A program made the translations under genes and the position numbers. A stretch of DNA of 6,659 bases from Candidatus Methylomirabilis sp. (GTDB lineage: Bacteria > Patescibacteriota > Patescibacteriia > DYHP01), in NCBI GenBank assembly GCA_020724105.1, contig DYHP01000042.1, forward strand, positions 1 to 6,659, given 5' to 3'. This document shows, piece by piece, positions 1 through 4,864 of this stretch (position 1 is the first letter of the stretch; each line of letters starts with the position of its first letter). Below the pieces are notes generated by a model. The model was given only the letters and a program-made list of their open reading frames with translations, searched no databases and was not told the origin of the DNA.

Positions 1-83
1 CTAAAAATTTCGCCACCGCCAAGGCGGGGGCCGTTCGCGGCGCAATTTCGATATTATTCGTAATTCCGTCGTAGTATCTAAAA

Positions 84-112
84 AGTGTATCACAGGTTTT
101 AATTTTTGTCAA
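84..112 (-). promoter_or_regulatory. sigma-70-type promoter reading off the left edge
   Basis: On the minus strand there is a perfect -35 TTGACA (112-107), a 17-bp spacer and a -10 TACACT (89-84). The -10 is preceded by TGA, which makes it an extended -10 (TGnTACACT). The start of transcription would be near 77. Its gene lies mostly or wholly left of the window. The -35 overlaps the terminal GTCAAAC of the inverted repeat at 108-171. Confidence 0.6.
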
Positions 113-171
113 ACCCACCCCCCAAATTTCCAAAGGAAATTTGGGAGGGTGAAGGAGGGGTTATGTTTGAC
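108..171. repeat. MITE-like inverted repeat with GTCAAAC/GTTTGAC ends
   Basis: The ends are 7-bp inverted repeats, GTCAAAC (108-114) and GTTTGAC (165-171). The centre is a perfect 11-bp stem, CCCAAATTTCC (121-131) with GGAAATTTGGG (135-145), around a 3-nt AAA loop. Between centre and ends the right arm is about 13 nt longer than the left, so the element is imperfect. It has no coding capacity. The form resembles small interspersed palindromes common in CPR genomes, but copy number cannot be seen from one window. It supplies the -35 of the leftward promoter. Confidence 0.55.
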
Positions 172-193
172 TATCTGCCTTTAATCTGGTAAA

Positions 194-222
194 TGTGGCG
201 CGGACATTTAGGATTCGTCAAA
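194..222 (+). repeat. decayed REP-like copy
   Basis: This stretch aligns with the intact REP-like element directly to its right. Both read TGT(A/G)G, then a CG-flanked arm, then the central TTTAGG, then an AAAA tail. Here the arms no longer pair well. It looks like a tandem copy that has lost its hairpin by mutation. Confidence 0.4.
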
Positions 223-224
223 AT

Positions 225-247
225 GTAGCCGCAACCTTTAGGTTGCG
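225..247 (+). repeat. REP-like element: GTAG plus hairpin
   Basis: GTAG (225-228) is followed by one C, then a perfect 7-bp stem, CGCAACC (230-236) with GGTTGCG (241-247), around the loop TTTA. A GTAG tetranucleotide 5' of a short hairpin is the layout recognised by REP-associated tyrosine transposases (RAYT, TnpA-REP). A near-identical copy occurs at 1141-1163 and a compensated version on the other strand at 1104-1126. No RAYT gene is in the window. Confidence 0.7.
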
Positions 248-249
248 TA

Positions 250-275
250 AAACCCGCAAGTCGATCTGCGGGTTT
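250..275. other. perfect 9-bp hairpin
   Basis: AAACCCGCA (250-258) pairs perfectly with TGCGGGTTT (267-275) around an 8-nt loop. It lies downstream of the two minus-strand terminators. Read on the minus strand its T-run is only TTTT and is mostly inside the stem, so it is at best a weak third terminator. It may also protect the RNA 3' end. Confidence 0.5.
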
Positions 276-314
276 AAAAAATGAGCCCCTCGCAGAAATA
301 AATTCCGCAAGGGG
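276..314 (-). terminator. second intrinsic terminator for the 208-aa gene
   Basis: Read on the minus strand, CCCCTTGC (314-307) pairs with GCGAGGGG (293-286) in an 8-bp stem with one G-T wobble and a 13-nt loop. Four bases later comes TTTTTT (281-276). The gap before the T-run weakens it, but it sits just behind another terminator in the same direction, as a backup would. Confidence 0.5.
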
Positions 315-332
315 ATAGTTGGAGTCTCTCGC

Positions 333-362
333 AAAAAACGGCGCCTTAGTAGTAGAGGCGTC
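333..362 (-). terminator. first intrinsic terminator for the 208-aa gene
   Basis: On the minus strand, CGCCT (360-356) pairs with AGGCG (346-342), with one more outer pair possible across an A-C mismatch. The loop is 9 nt. A run of six T (338-333) follows three bases after the stem. It lies about 45 bp past the stop codon of the gene at 405-1031, in the right orientation. Confidence 0.55.
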
Positions 363-379
363 CCCCTCGTGGCTGGGAT

Positions 380-394
380 GGTGGAAAATCCACC
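380..394. other. 6-bp hairpin just after the 208-aa gene
   Basis: GGTGGA (380-385) and TCCACC (389-394) form a perfect stem around AAA. It begins about 10 nt past the stop codon and has no T-run, so it is not a terminator alone. It is one of a row of hairpins filling 225-443. Confidence 0.4.
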
Positions 395-404
395 GAGGTT
401 TGGA

Positions 405-1031
405 CTATGGGGAGTCGGACTCCCATCGGGGAGTCCGACTCCCAGAAGTTGTTTTTACTTCCTCGGGGAAGCAGTCCGGGAAGTGGATACAGTCCTCGCA
501 AGAAGTCGTGAGTGCCCCTTCTTTTGGGGTAAAATCAAGACACTCCCCATCATCGTCGCCGCAGTCATTCTCGTCCTCTTCGGCTTCGACAATCGGCTCG
601 TCCTCAGCCGGTTCGAGTTCGCGGGGGGTGGTGAGGGCGCCGGGTCCGTTGAATTTAGTGTGTTCGCGAAGTGTTTCGCGAAGCTCTCCGATTTCTCGGA
701 GAGTGAGAGGTAGTCCCGGCGGCAGAACAACGCGGTAGACGCACCTTCCCGCCATCTTGTCGTACCTGAGGCGGACTTTGTTGAAACGATAATTGATTCC
801 CTTACCCCTCTGATTCGATTTTTCCACGGTTATGAATTTCTGCGCGTCTCTGATAAACGGCTCGTTCTGGCTGTTTTCGGCCTCTTTAAGGACATGTTCA
901 TGGCGCGACAACTCCAAGAGCTCGTGATAGATAAGGTTGGCGGTGACGGCGGACCATTTAATAGTGGTGTCATCGAGAAGCGTTAAGGTGATTTCTCTGT
1001 CTTGAGTTCTGACTTTCCGGATGTTACGCAT
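405..1031 (-). CDS. hypothetical 208-aa protein with acidic tail and cysteine motif
   Basis: I do not recognise this family. Residues 1-125 look like a compact globular domain rich in charged residues, with short beta-like stretches (ITLTLLDDTTIKW, 14-26) and helices (about 29-51 and 110-124). Residues 138-161 are strongly acidic, with about half Asp/Glu. The C-terminal part carries six-cysteine-protein features: C157, C164 and the cluster C178-x2-C181-x5-C187, which could bind metal; C97 is isolated. There is no signal peptide or membrane segment, so it is probably cytoplasmic. The ATG at 1031 is supported by an AGGAG ribosome-binding site 6 nt upstream, a consensus promoter further up and terminators downstream, which together make it a real gene despite long overlapping frames on the other strand. 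The last 12 residues (197-208) are encoded by a perfect palindrome and are probably not part of the ancestral protein. No function is proposed. Confidence 0.8.
   Translation of the reverse strand: MRNIRKVRTQDREITLTLLDDTTIKWSAVTANLIYHELLELSRHEHVLKEAENSQNEPFIRDAQKFITVEKSNQRGKGINYRFNKVRLRYDKMAGRCVYRVVLPPGLPLTLREIGELRETLREHTKFNGPGALTTPRELEPAEDEPIVEAEEDENDCGDDDGECLDFTPKEGALTTSCEDCIHFPDCFPEEVKTTSGSRTPRWESDSP
410..443. repeat. perfect 15-bp inverted repeat inside a coding sequence
   Basis: GGGAGTCGGACTCCC (410-424) and GGGAGTCCGACTCCC (429-443) are exact reverse complements separated by ATCG. Each arm is itself nearly palindromic (GGGAGTC-x-GACTCCC), so both a long hairpin and two small hairpins can form. 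It covers codons 197-208 of the minus-strand gene, ending 2-3 bases from its stop. It has no T-run in either direction. Confidence 0.85.
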
Positions 1032-1037
1032 GGGAAA

Positions 1038-1042
1038 CTCCT
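1038..1042 (-). promoter_or_regulatory. ribosome-binding site of the 208-aa gene
   Basis: The minus strand reads AGGAG, then six bases, then ATG. This is the only convincing Shine-Dalgarno sequence at any start codon in the window and it fixes the start at 1031. Confidence 0.8.
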
Positions 1043-1103
1043 GTGTTATATGATTTTAAAAGTTCTTTTTGACATAATCACAGTCTCATTGCTGTGAACA
1101 TAA

Positions 1104-1126
1104 CGCAGGCTAAAGCCTGCGACTAC
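1104..1126 (-). repeat. REP-like element, minus orientation
   Basis: On the minus strand GTAG (1126-1123) is followed by T and a perfect 7-bp stem, CGCAGGC (1121-1115) with GCCTGCG (1110-1104), around loop TTTA. Compared with the copy at 225-247 the loop and the outer CGCA/TGCG are kept, while the inner ACC/GGT is replaced by the paired GGC/GCC. It sits in the leader of the 208-aa gene. Confidence 0.7.
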
Positions 1127-1140
1127 ACTGATTCAAAATT

Positions 1141-1163
1141 GTAGCCGCAACCTTTAGGTTGTG
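1141..1163 (+). repeat. REP-like element, plus orientation
   Basis: GTAG (1141-1144), one C, then CGCAACC (1146-1152) and GGTTGTG (1157-1163) around TTTA. It differs from the copy at 225-247 by one base (C to T), leaving a G-T pair. With the element at 1104-1126 it forms an inverted, head-to-head pair 14 bp apart, the arrangement of a BIME. Confidence 0.7.
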
Positions 1164-1206
1164 TAAAATGAGCGAATGTTTAGAGTTTCCGATACGTGAA
1201 CATGGC

Positions 1207-1235
1207 ATTATAGCATGAGGAAAAGCGCTTGTCAA
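1207..1235 (-). promoter_or_regulatory. perfect-consensus promoter for the 208-aa gene
   Basis: The minus strand has TTGACA (1235-1230), a 17-bp spacer and TATAAT (1212-1207), matching the sigma-70 consensus at all twelve positions. Transcription would start near 1200, giving a leader of roughly 170 nt before the ATG at 1031. The -35 box lies only about 35 bp past the stop codon of hppA. Confidence 0.85.
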
Positions 1236-1249
1236 GGGTTTGTACAATC

Positions 1250-1266
1250 AACCACCAACCACCAAC
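1250..1266. repeat. short 7-bp tandem repeat after hppA
   Basis: AACCACC occurs twice in direct succession (1250-1256, 1257-1263), followed by a third partial copy. It fills the spacer between the hppA stop codon and the next promoter. No hairpin terminator for hppA is visible here. Confidence 0.5.
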
Positions 1267-1270
1267 TAAA

Positions 1271-3277
1271 TCAAAATACGCTTCCCTTGATAAGTAAAAA
1301 ACTGATAATCAAGAGGGCGACGATGTTGATAATCTTAATCATCGGATTAATAGCCGGACCGGCCGCGTCTTTATAGGGATCGCCGACCGTGTCGCCGGTC
1401 ACCGCCGCTTGATGAGCAAACGAGCCCTTGCCGCCGTAATTTCCCGATTCAATGTATTTTTTAGCATTGTCCCAAGCCGCGCCGCCGGTAGTCATGGAAA
1501 TGGCCACAAAAATGCCGGTAACAATCGAGCCGACCAAGAGTCCGCCCAAAGCAATCGGACCGAGCAAAAAACCGACAGCAATCGGAGCCAAAACCGGAAT
1601 CATGGCCGGGATAATCATTCTGAAAATCGCCGCCCGGGTGACAATGTCAACGCAAGAGGCATAATCCGGCTTGGCTTGGCCTTCCATAATGCCAGGGATT
1701 TCTTTGAATTGGCGACGAACTTCCTCAACTACTTTGCCGGCCGCTTTGCCAACCGATTCCATGGCCAAAGCGCCGAAAAGATAAGGCAAAAGGCCGCCGA
1801 TAAACAAACCGACCAGAACTCGCGGGTCTTCCAAGGTGAAAATAATTGAACGGCCGCGTTCCAAAATTTCCTGCGTGTAAGAAGCGAAAAGGACAATAGC
1901 CGCCAGCCCGGCCGAAGCAATGGCATAGCCCTTGGTAACCGCCTTGGTAGTATTGCCGACTGCGTCGAGCGGATCAGTCACTTCTCTGACTGATTCGGCA
2001 AGACCCGCCATTTCGGCAATGCCGCCGGCATTGTCGGTAATCGGGCCGTAAGCGTCAACCGTCACCACAATACCGGCCAAGGAAAGCATACTCATTGCCG
2101 CCACGGCAATGCCGTAAAGCCCGGCTAATTCATAAGCGCCTAAAATGCCGGCGACAATCACTAAAACCGGCAAGGCGGTTGATTTCAAACTTACTGCCAA
2201 ACCAGTAATGATATTCGTGCCGTGCCCGGTTTCCGACGCTTTAGCGATGTTTCTAACCGGTTTATAGGCAGTTGAGGTGTAATATTCAGTGATGACAAAA
2301 ATCGCCGCCGTCACCGCCAAGCCGATAATGGAGGTAAAATAAATATTTAAAGCCGAAACACTCAGGCCCTGCATCATCCTCATCGTCACAGGATAAAAGC
2401 CGGCGACGGCGATAATGCCCGCGGCAATCAGGCCTTTGTAAAGCGCCCACATTATTTTTTTGGATTTGCCTAAACGAATGAAAAACATGCCGATAATGGA
2501 ACTTAAAATGGCAATACCGCCCAAAACAAGGGGATAAACTATGGGCAAAGAAAGCCCATTGAAAGTCAAAGCGCCCAAAATCATTGCCGACACGGCGGTG
2601 ACGGCGTAAGTTTCAAACAAATCCGCTGCCATGCCGGCGCAATCGCCGACATTGTCGCCGACGTTGTCGGCAATAACCGCCGGATTTCGCGGGTCGTCCT
2701 CTGGAATGCCTTTTTCCACTTTGCCGACCAAATCGGCGCCGACATCAGCCGCTTTGGTGTAAATGCCGCCGCCCAAACGGGCGAAAACCGAAATTAAACT
2801 GCCGCCGAATCCCAAGCCGATTAAGGCCCTTAAATCATTGCTTGCCAGATAAAAAGCAGCCACGCCCAAAAGCCCCAAACCGACGACAAGAAGGCCAGTG
2901 ATTGTTCCACCGCGAACCGCGACCATTAGGGCCTTGTTTAGGCCGGATTTAGCCGCCTCAGCCGTGCGGACGTTGGCCCTAACCGAGATGTTCATGCCAA
3001 TATAGCCGGCCAAAGCAGAAAGCGCGGCGCCAACTAAAAAACCCAAAGCCGTGTTTTGTCCCAAGGCAAACCACATGGCCGCAAAGATTAAAACGCCGAT
3101 AATCCCGATGGTTTTATACTGTCTGTTCAAATAAGCGGACGCTCCTTCTTGAATCGCTTTGGCGATGCCGACCATTTTTCCCTCGCCCGTGGGCTGGCGC
3201 AAGATGTAGGAGATTAAAATTAAGCCGTAAACGAGCGCCACCGCGGCGCAAATTATGGCAAAAACGATGTAAGACAT
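1271..3277 (-). CDS. hppA: membrane proton-pumping pyrophosphatase, K+-independent type
   Basis: This 668-residue integral membrane enzyme hydrolyses pyrophosphate and uses the energy to pump protons across the cytoplasmic membrane. Length and the many hydrophobic segments fit the usual 16-helix fold. The catalytic signature starts at YTKAADVGADLVGKVEKG (173-190), continues with EDDPRNP (193-199) and the aspartate-rich ADNVGDNVGDCAGMAADLFE (203-222). Further substrate-site motifs are TDNAGGIAEMAG (414-425), AWDNAKKYIE (601-610) and TGDTVGDPYKDAAGPAINP (627-645). The GNTTKAVT segment (441-448) has Lys445 and Thr448, the residues that mark K+-independent enzymes; K+-dependent ones have Ala and Gly there. 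K+-independent members are H+ pumps, so Na+ pumping is unlikely. One oddity is Ala638 where most relatives have Thr (KDTAGP). The ATG at 3277 gives the standard N-terminus but lacks a Shine-Dalgarno sequence. It is monocistronic and divergent from the M23 peptidase gene. Confidence 0.97.
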   Translation of the reverse strand: MSYIVFAIICAAVALVYGLILISYILRQPTGEGKMVGIAKAIQEGASAYLNRQYKTIGIIGVLIFAAMWFALGQNTALGFLVGAALSALAGYIGMNISVRANVRTAEAAKSGLNKALMVAVRGGTITGLLVVGLGLLGVAAFYLASNDLRALIGLGFGGSLISVFARLGGGIYTKAADVGADLVGKVEKGIPEDDPRNPAVIADNVGDNVGDCAGMAADLFETYAVTAVSAMILGALTFNGLSLPIVYPLVLGGIAILSSIIGMFFIRLGKSKKIMWALYKGLIAAGIIAVAGFYPVTMRMMQGLSVSALNIYFTSIIGLAVTAAIFVITEYYTSTAYKPVRNIAKASETGHGTNIITGLAVSLKSTALPVLVIVAGILGAYELAGLYGIAVAAMSMLSLAGIVVTVDAYGPITDNAGGIAEMAGLAESVREVTDPLDAVGNTTKAVTKGYAIASAGLAAIVLFASYTQEILERGRSIIFTLEDPRVLVGLFIGGLLPYLFGALAMESVGKAAGKVVEEVRRQFKEIPGIMEGQAKPDYASCVDIVTRAAIFRMIIPAMIPVLAPIAVGFLLGPIALGGLLVGSIVTGIFVAISMTTGGAAWDNAKKYIESGNYGGKGSFAHQAAVTGDTVGDPYKDAAGPAINPMIKIINIVALLIISFLLIKGSVF

Positions 3278-3299
3278 AAATTATTTGACCAAAAAACCT

Positions 3300-3335
3300 A
3301 AAAACCAAAAACATAAAAACAGTTTTTTGGTTTTT
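3300..3335 (-). other. A/T-only-like hairpin in the hppA leader
   Basis: Plus-strand AAAAACCAAAAAC (3300-3312) pairs with GTTTTTTGGTTTTT (3322-3335), with one bulge. It lies in a stretch made of iterated CCAAAAA-like units (3286-3358) that forms most of the roughly 75-nt hppA leader. The stem is weak because it contains few G-C pairs, so it is not called as a terminator. Confidence 0.35.
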
Positions 3336-3359
3336 TCGTCTTTTGGTGTTTCGGTTTTT

Positions 3360-3368
3360 ATGATACCA
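3360..3368 (-). promoter_or_regulatory. extended -10 promoter for hppA
   Basis: The minus strand reads TGGTATCAT, a TGn extension plus a -10 TATCAT (3365-3360) matching five of six consensus bases. No good -35 lies 17 bp upstream, which extended -10 promoters tolerate. Transcription would start near 3353 and give a leader of about 75 nt. Confidence 0.5.
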
Positions 3369-3374
3369 TAATCA

Positions 3375-3402
3375 TTGACAAAAAAGCAAATTGTGGTATA
3401 AT
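3375..3402 (+). promoter_or_regulatory. consensus promoter of the LysM/M23 gene
   Basis: TTGACA (3375-3380), a 16-bp spacer and TATAAT (3397-3402), with a TGG extension before the -10. The expected transcription start is about 3408-3410, only 2-4 nt before the ATG at 3412. This excludes the in-frame TTG at 3391, which lies upstream of the -10 box. Confidence 0.88.
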
Positions 3403-3411
3403 TCAGAATAC

Positions 3412-4749
3412 ATGGCTTTTTTTATCAAAAAAACGCTTTTGCAATTTGTTTCGGCAGTCAGCCACGGCCTCTATTTTTGCGTGGGTCTTGTCGCGGGCGT
3501 TTTCGCGGCAACTATTGCCAAGGCGGCAGGAGCCGCAGACCGCCTTCTTTTGCGCCACGTTTTAGGGCCGTTTTATAAAGCCCTTTGGAGAGCCAAGCGT
3601 AAAATCAAGGAGTTAAGCGGCGTCGAGGGAGCCAGCGACACCGCTTCCTTCGCCTATATTCTGGTCCTCTTTTTGCTGGTTGTTATTATCGTCTTTTTGT
3701 CTTGGACAAACGTCATTAGAGCGGGGTTTTTAAGCGATGAAGACACCAACAACAGATTATTGATTTTTTCCATTGACAGCGGCGATTTTGGGGAAGAAGA
3801 CTTGGTTTTAGAAACCAGCGAGGCAACGGATTCGGTCACAGCGTCGGAAAGCTATCTGGGGAACGAACCGATTCTTGATTATGCCAATGTCGCTGCCGGC
3901 ATCCCGATTGATTGCGATGAATGCCAAGAGCCGCCGACTGCAATGGGAGACACGGCCTTTGTTCCACCAGCCCTGTCTTTAGTGGAGTCAAAAGACGGCA
4001 AAAAGGTCCGCCGCCAACTTGAAGAGTATGTTGTTCAAAAAGGCGACGTTATCGCCTCGCTCGCCAAAAAGTTTTCTATAAACGTCAACACTTTGATGTG
4101 GGCAAACAATTTGTCGAGCTGGAGCGTTTTGAAAATTGGCCAAAAGTTGATTATCCCGCCGACCGACGGCCTTTTGCATAAACTCGCCAAGGGTGACAGT
4201 TTGGATAAGATTGCCCAGAAATATAAAGTTGACAAATCGCAGATTTTGGCTTACAACGACATTAACGAAGGCGACACTCTTTCGGTGGGGAAACAGTTGG
4301 TTATCCCCGGGGCCAAAAAACAGACCGTGGTCGCGCCTTATCCTTATACCCCGCCGCAGGTGATTCTGATTCCTCCGACAGTGGTCGGTTCCTGGGGTTT
4401 GGTTTGGCCCGCTAGCACCAAAAGAATCACCCAAACTTACAAATACCGCCACAGCGCCATTGACATAGGAGCGCCGATGGGTTCGCCGATTTACGCGATT
4501 TTCGACGGTGTGGTTGAGTATTCCGGCTGGGGCACGGGTTACGGCAGACAAGTGATTCTCAACCATGGCAACGGCATGAGAACCCGTTATGGACACGCCA
4601 GTAAATTATTGGTCGTCAAAGGACAATCCGTCGCCAAAGGCCAAACTATCGCTTTAGTCGGCTCAAGCGGCTGGTCAACCGGTCCTCACCTTCACTTTGA
4701 ATTGTATTGGAATGGCCGCAAGGTTAATCCGTTACAGTATCTCCGTTGA
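3412..4749 (+). CDS. membrane-anchored LysM/M23 peptidoglycan endopeptidase
   Basis: The 445-residue protein probably cuts peptide cross-links in the cell wall from outside the membrane. A hydrophobic stretch at about 15-38 is followed by a strongly basic segment (44-67) and a clear transmembrane helix (80-98); the positive charges argue that 44-67 is cytoplasmic and all after 98 is outside. An acidic low-complexity linker (108-200) contains C168-x2-C171. Two LysM repeats follow (about 205-249 and 254-298), which bind glycan chains. The M23 domain (about 328-443) keeps the full zinc set: H347-x3-D351, YGH395 and H426-L-H428 in TGPHLHFE. The tandem LysM layout with WANN (230-233) is the style typical of Parcubacteria. 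The start is set at the ATG at 3412; a longer frame from TTG 3391 begins before the -10 box. There is no ribosome-binding site, so translation probably uses a leaderless or very short-leader mRNA. It is likely regulated only through its strong promoter. Confidence 0.93.
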   Translation: MAFFIKKTLLQFVSAVSHGLYFCVGLVAGVFAATIAKAAGAADRLLLRHVLGPFYKALWRAKRKIKELSGVEGASDTASFAYILVLFLLVVIIVFLSWTNVIRAGFLSDEDTNNRLLIFSIDSGDFGEEDLVLETSEATDSVTASESYLGNEPILDYANVAAGIPIDCDECQEPPTAMGDTAFVPPALSLVESKDGKKVRRQLEEYVVQKGDVIASLAKKFSINVNTLMWANNLSSWSVLKIGQKLIIPPTDGLLHKLAKGDSLDKIAQKYKVDKSQILAYNDINEGDTLSVGKQLVIPGAKKQTVVAPYPYTPPQVILIPPTVVGSWGLVWPASTKRITQTYKYRHSAIDIGAPMGSPIYAIFDGVVEYSGWGTGYGRQVILNHGNGMRTRYGHASKLLVVKGQSVAKGQTIALVGSSGWSTGPHLHFELYWNGRKVNPLQYLR

Positions 4750-4773
4750 GATTTAAGTTGTAAGTTTTTATTT

Positions 4774-4864
4774 GCAGAAAACCGTCCCGACTATTTTTGT
4801 TCAACATCCGATGTCCTTAGGACATCGGATGTCTTTCTATACAAAGTCGGGGCGGTTTTTCTGC
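4774..4864. terminator. nested bidirectional terminator between convergent genes
   Basis: An outer stem of about 19 bp joins 4774-4792 (GCAGAAAACCGTCCCGACT) with 4845-4864 (AGTCGGGGCGGTTTTTCTGC), with one mismatch and one bulge. It is followed on the plus strand by the T-run inside GGTTTTTC and on the minus strand by GGTTTTC, so it can stop transcripts from both the M23 gene and comM. Nested inside is a separate perfect palindrome, 13-bp arms at 4804-4816 and 4820-4832 around TTA, followed by CTTTCT. Together they can form a two-tier hairpin. Confidence 0.8.
4804..4832. repeat. perfect 13-bp hairpin within the terminator
   Basis: ACATCCGATGTCC (4804-4816) and GGACATCGGATGT (4820-4832) are exact reverse complements around TTA. 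Each arm contains the near-palindrome ACATC-x-GATGT. It could be a small mobile palindrome inserted in the loop of an older terminator. Confidence 0.8.

Noticed and set aside
410..443. Palindrome as an intrinsic terminator
   Set aside because: The stem is strong, but neither strand has a T-run next to it and it lies before the stop codon of the gene.
319..738. Plus-strand open frames of 139 and 114 residues
   Set aside because: They run antisense to the 208-aa gene, have Ser/Arg-rich low-complexity translations, and lack promoter or ribosome-binding site, whereas the minus-strand gene has all signals.
1409..1849. Plus-strand open frame of 146 residues
   Set aside because: Antisense to hppA, with an Asn/Gln/Arg-rich translation and no start signals.
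3391..3411. TTG start at 3391 for the peptidase
   Set aside because: It lies upstream of the -10 box at 3397-3402, so it would not be in the mRNA from the clear promoter.
3988..4596. Minus-strand open frame of 202 residues
   Set aside because: It lies wholly antisense to the LysM and M23 domains, whose motifs are intact; the length is a by-product of codon bias in that gene.
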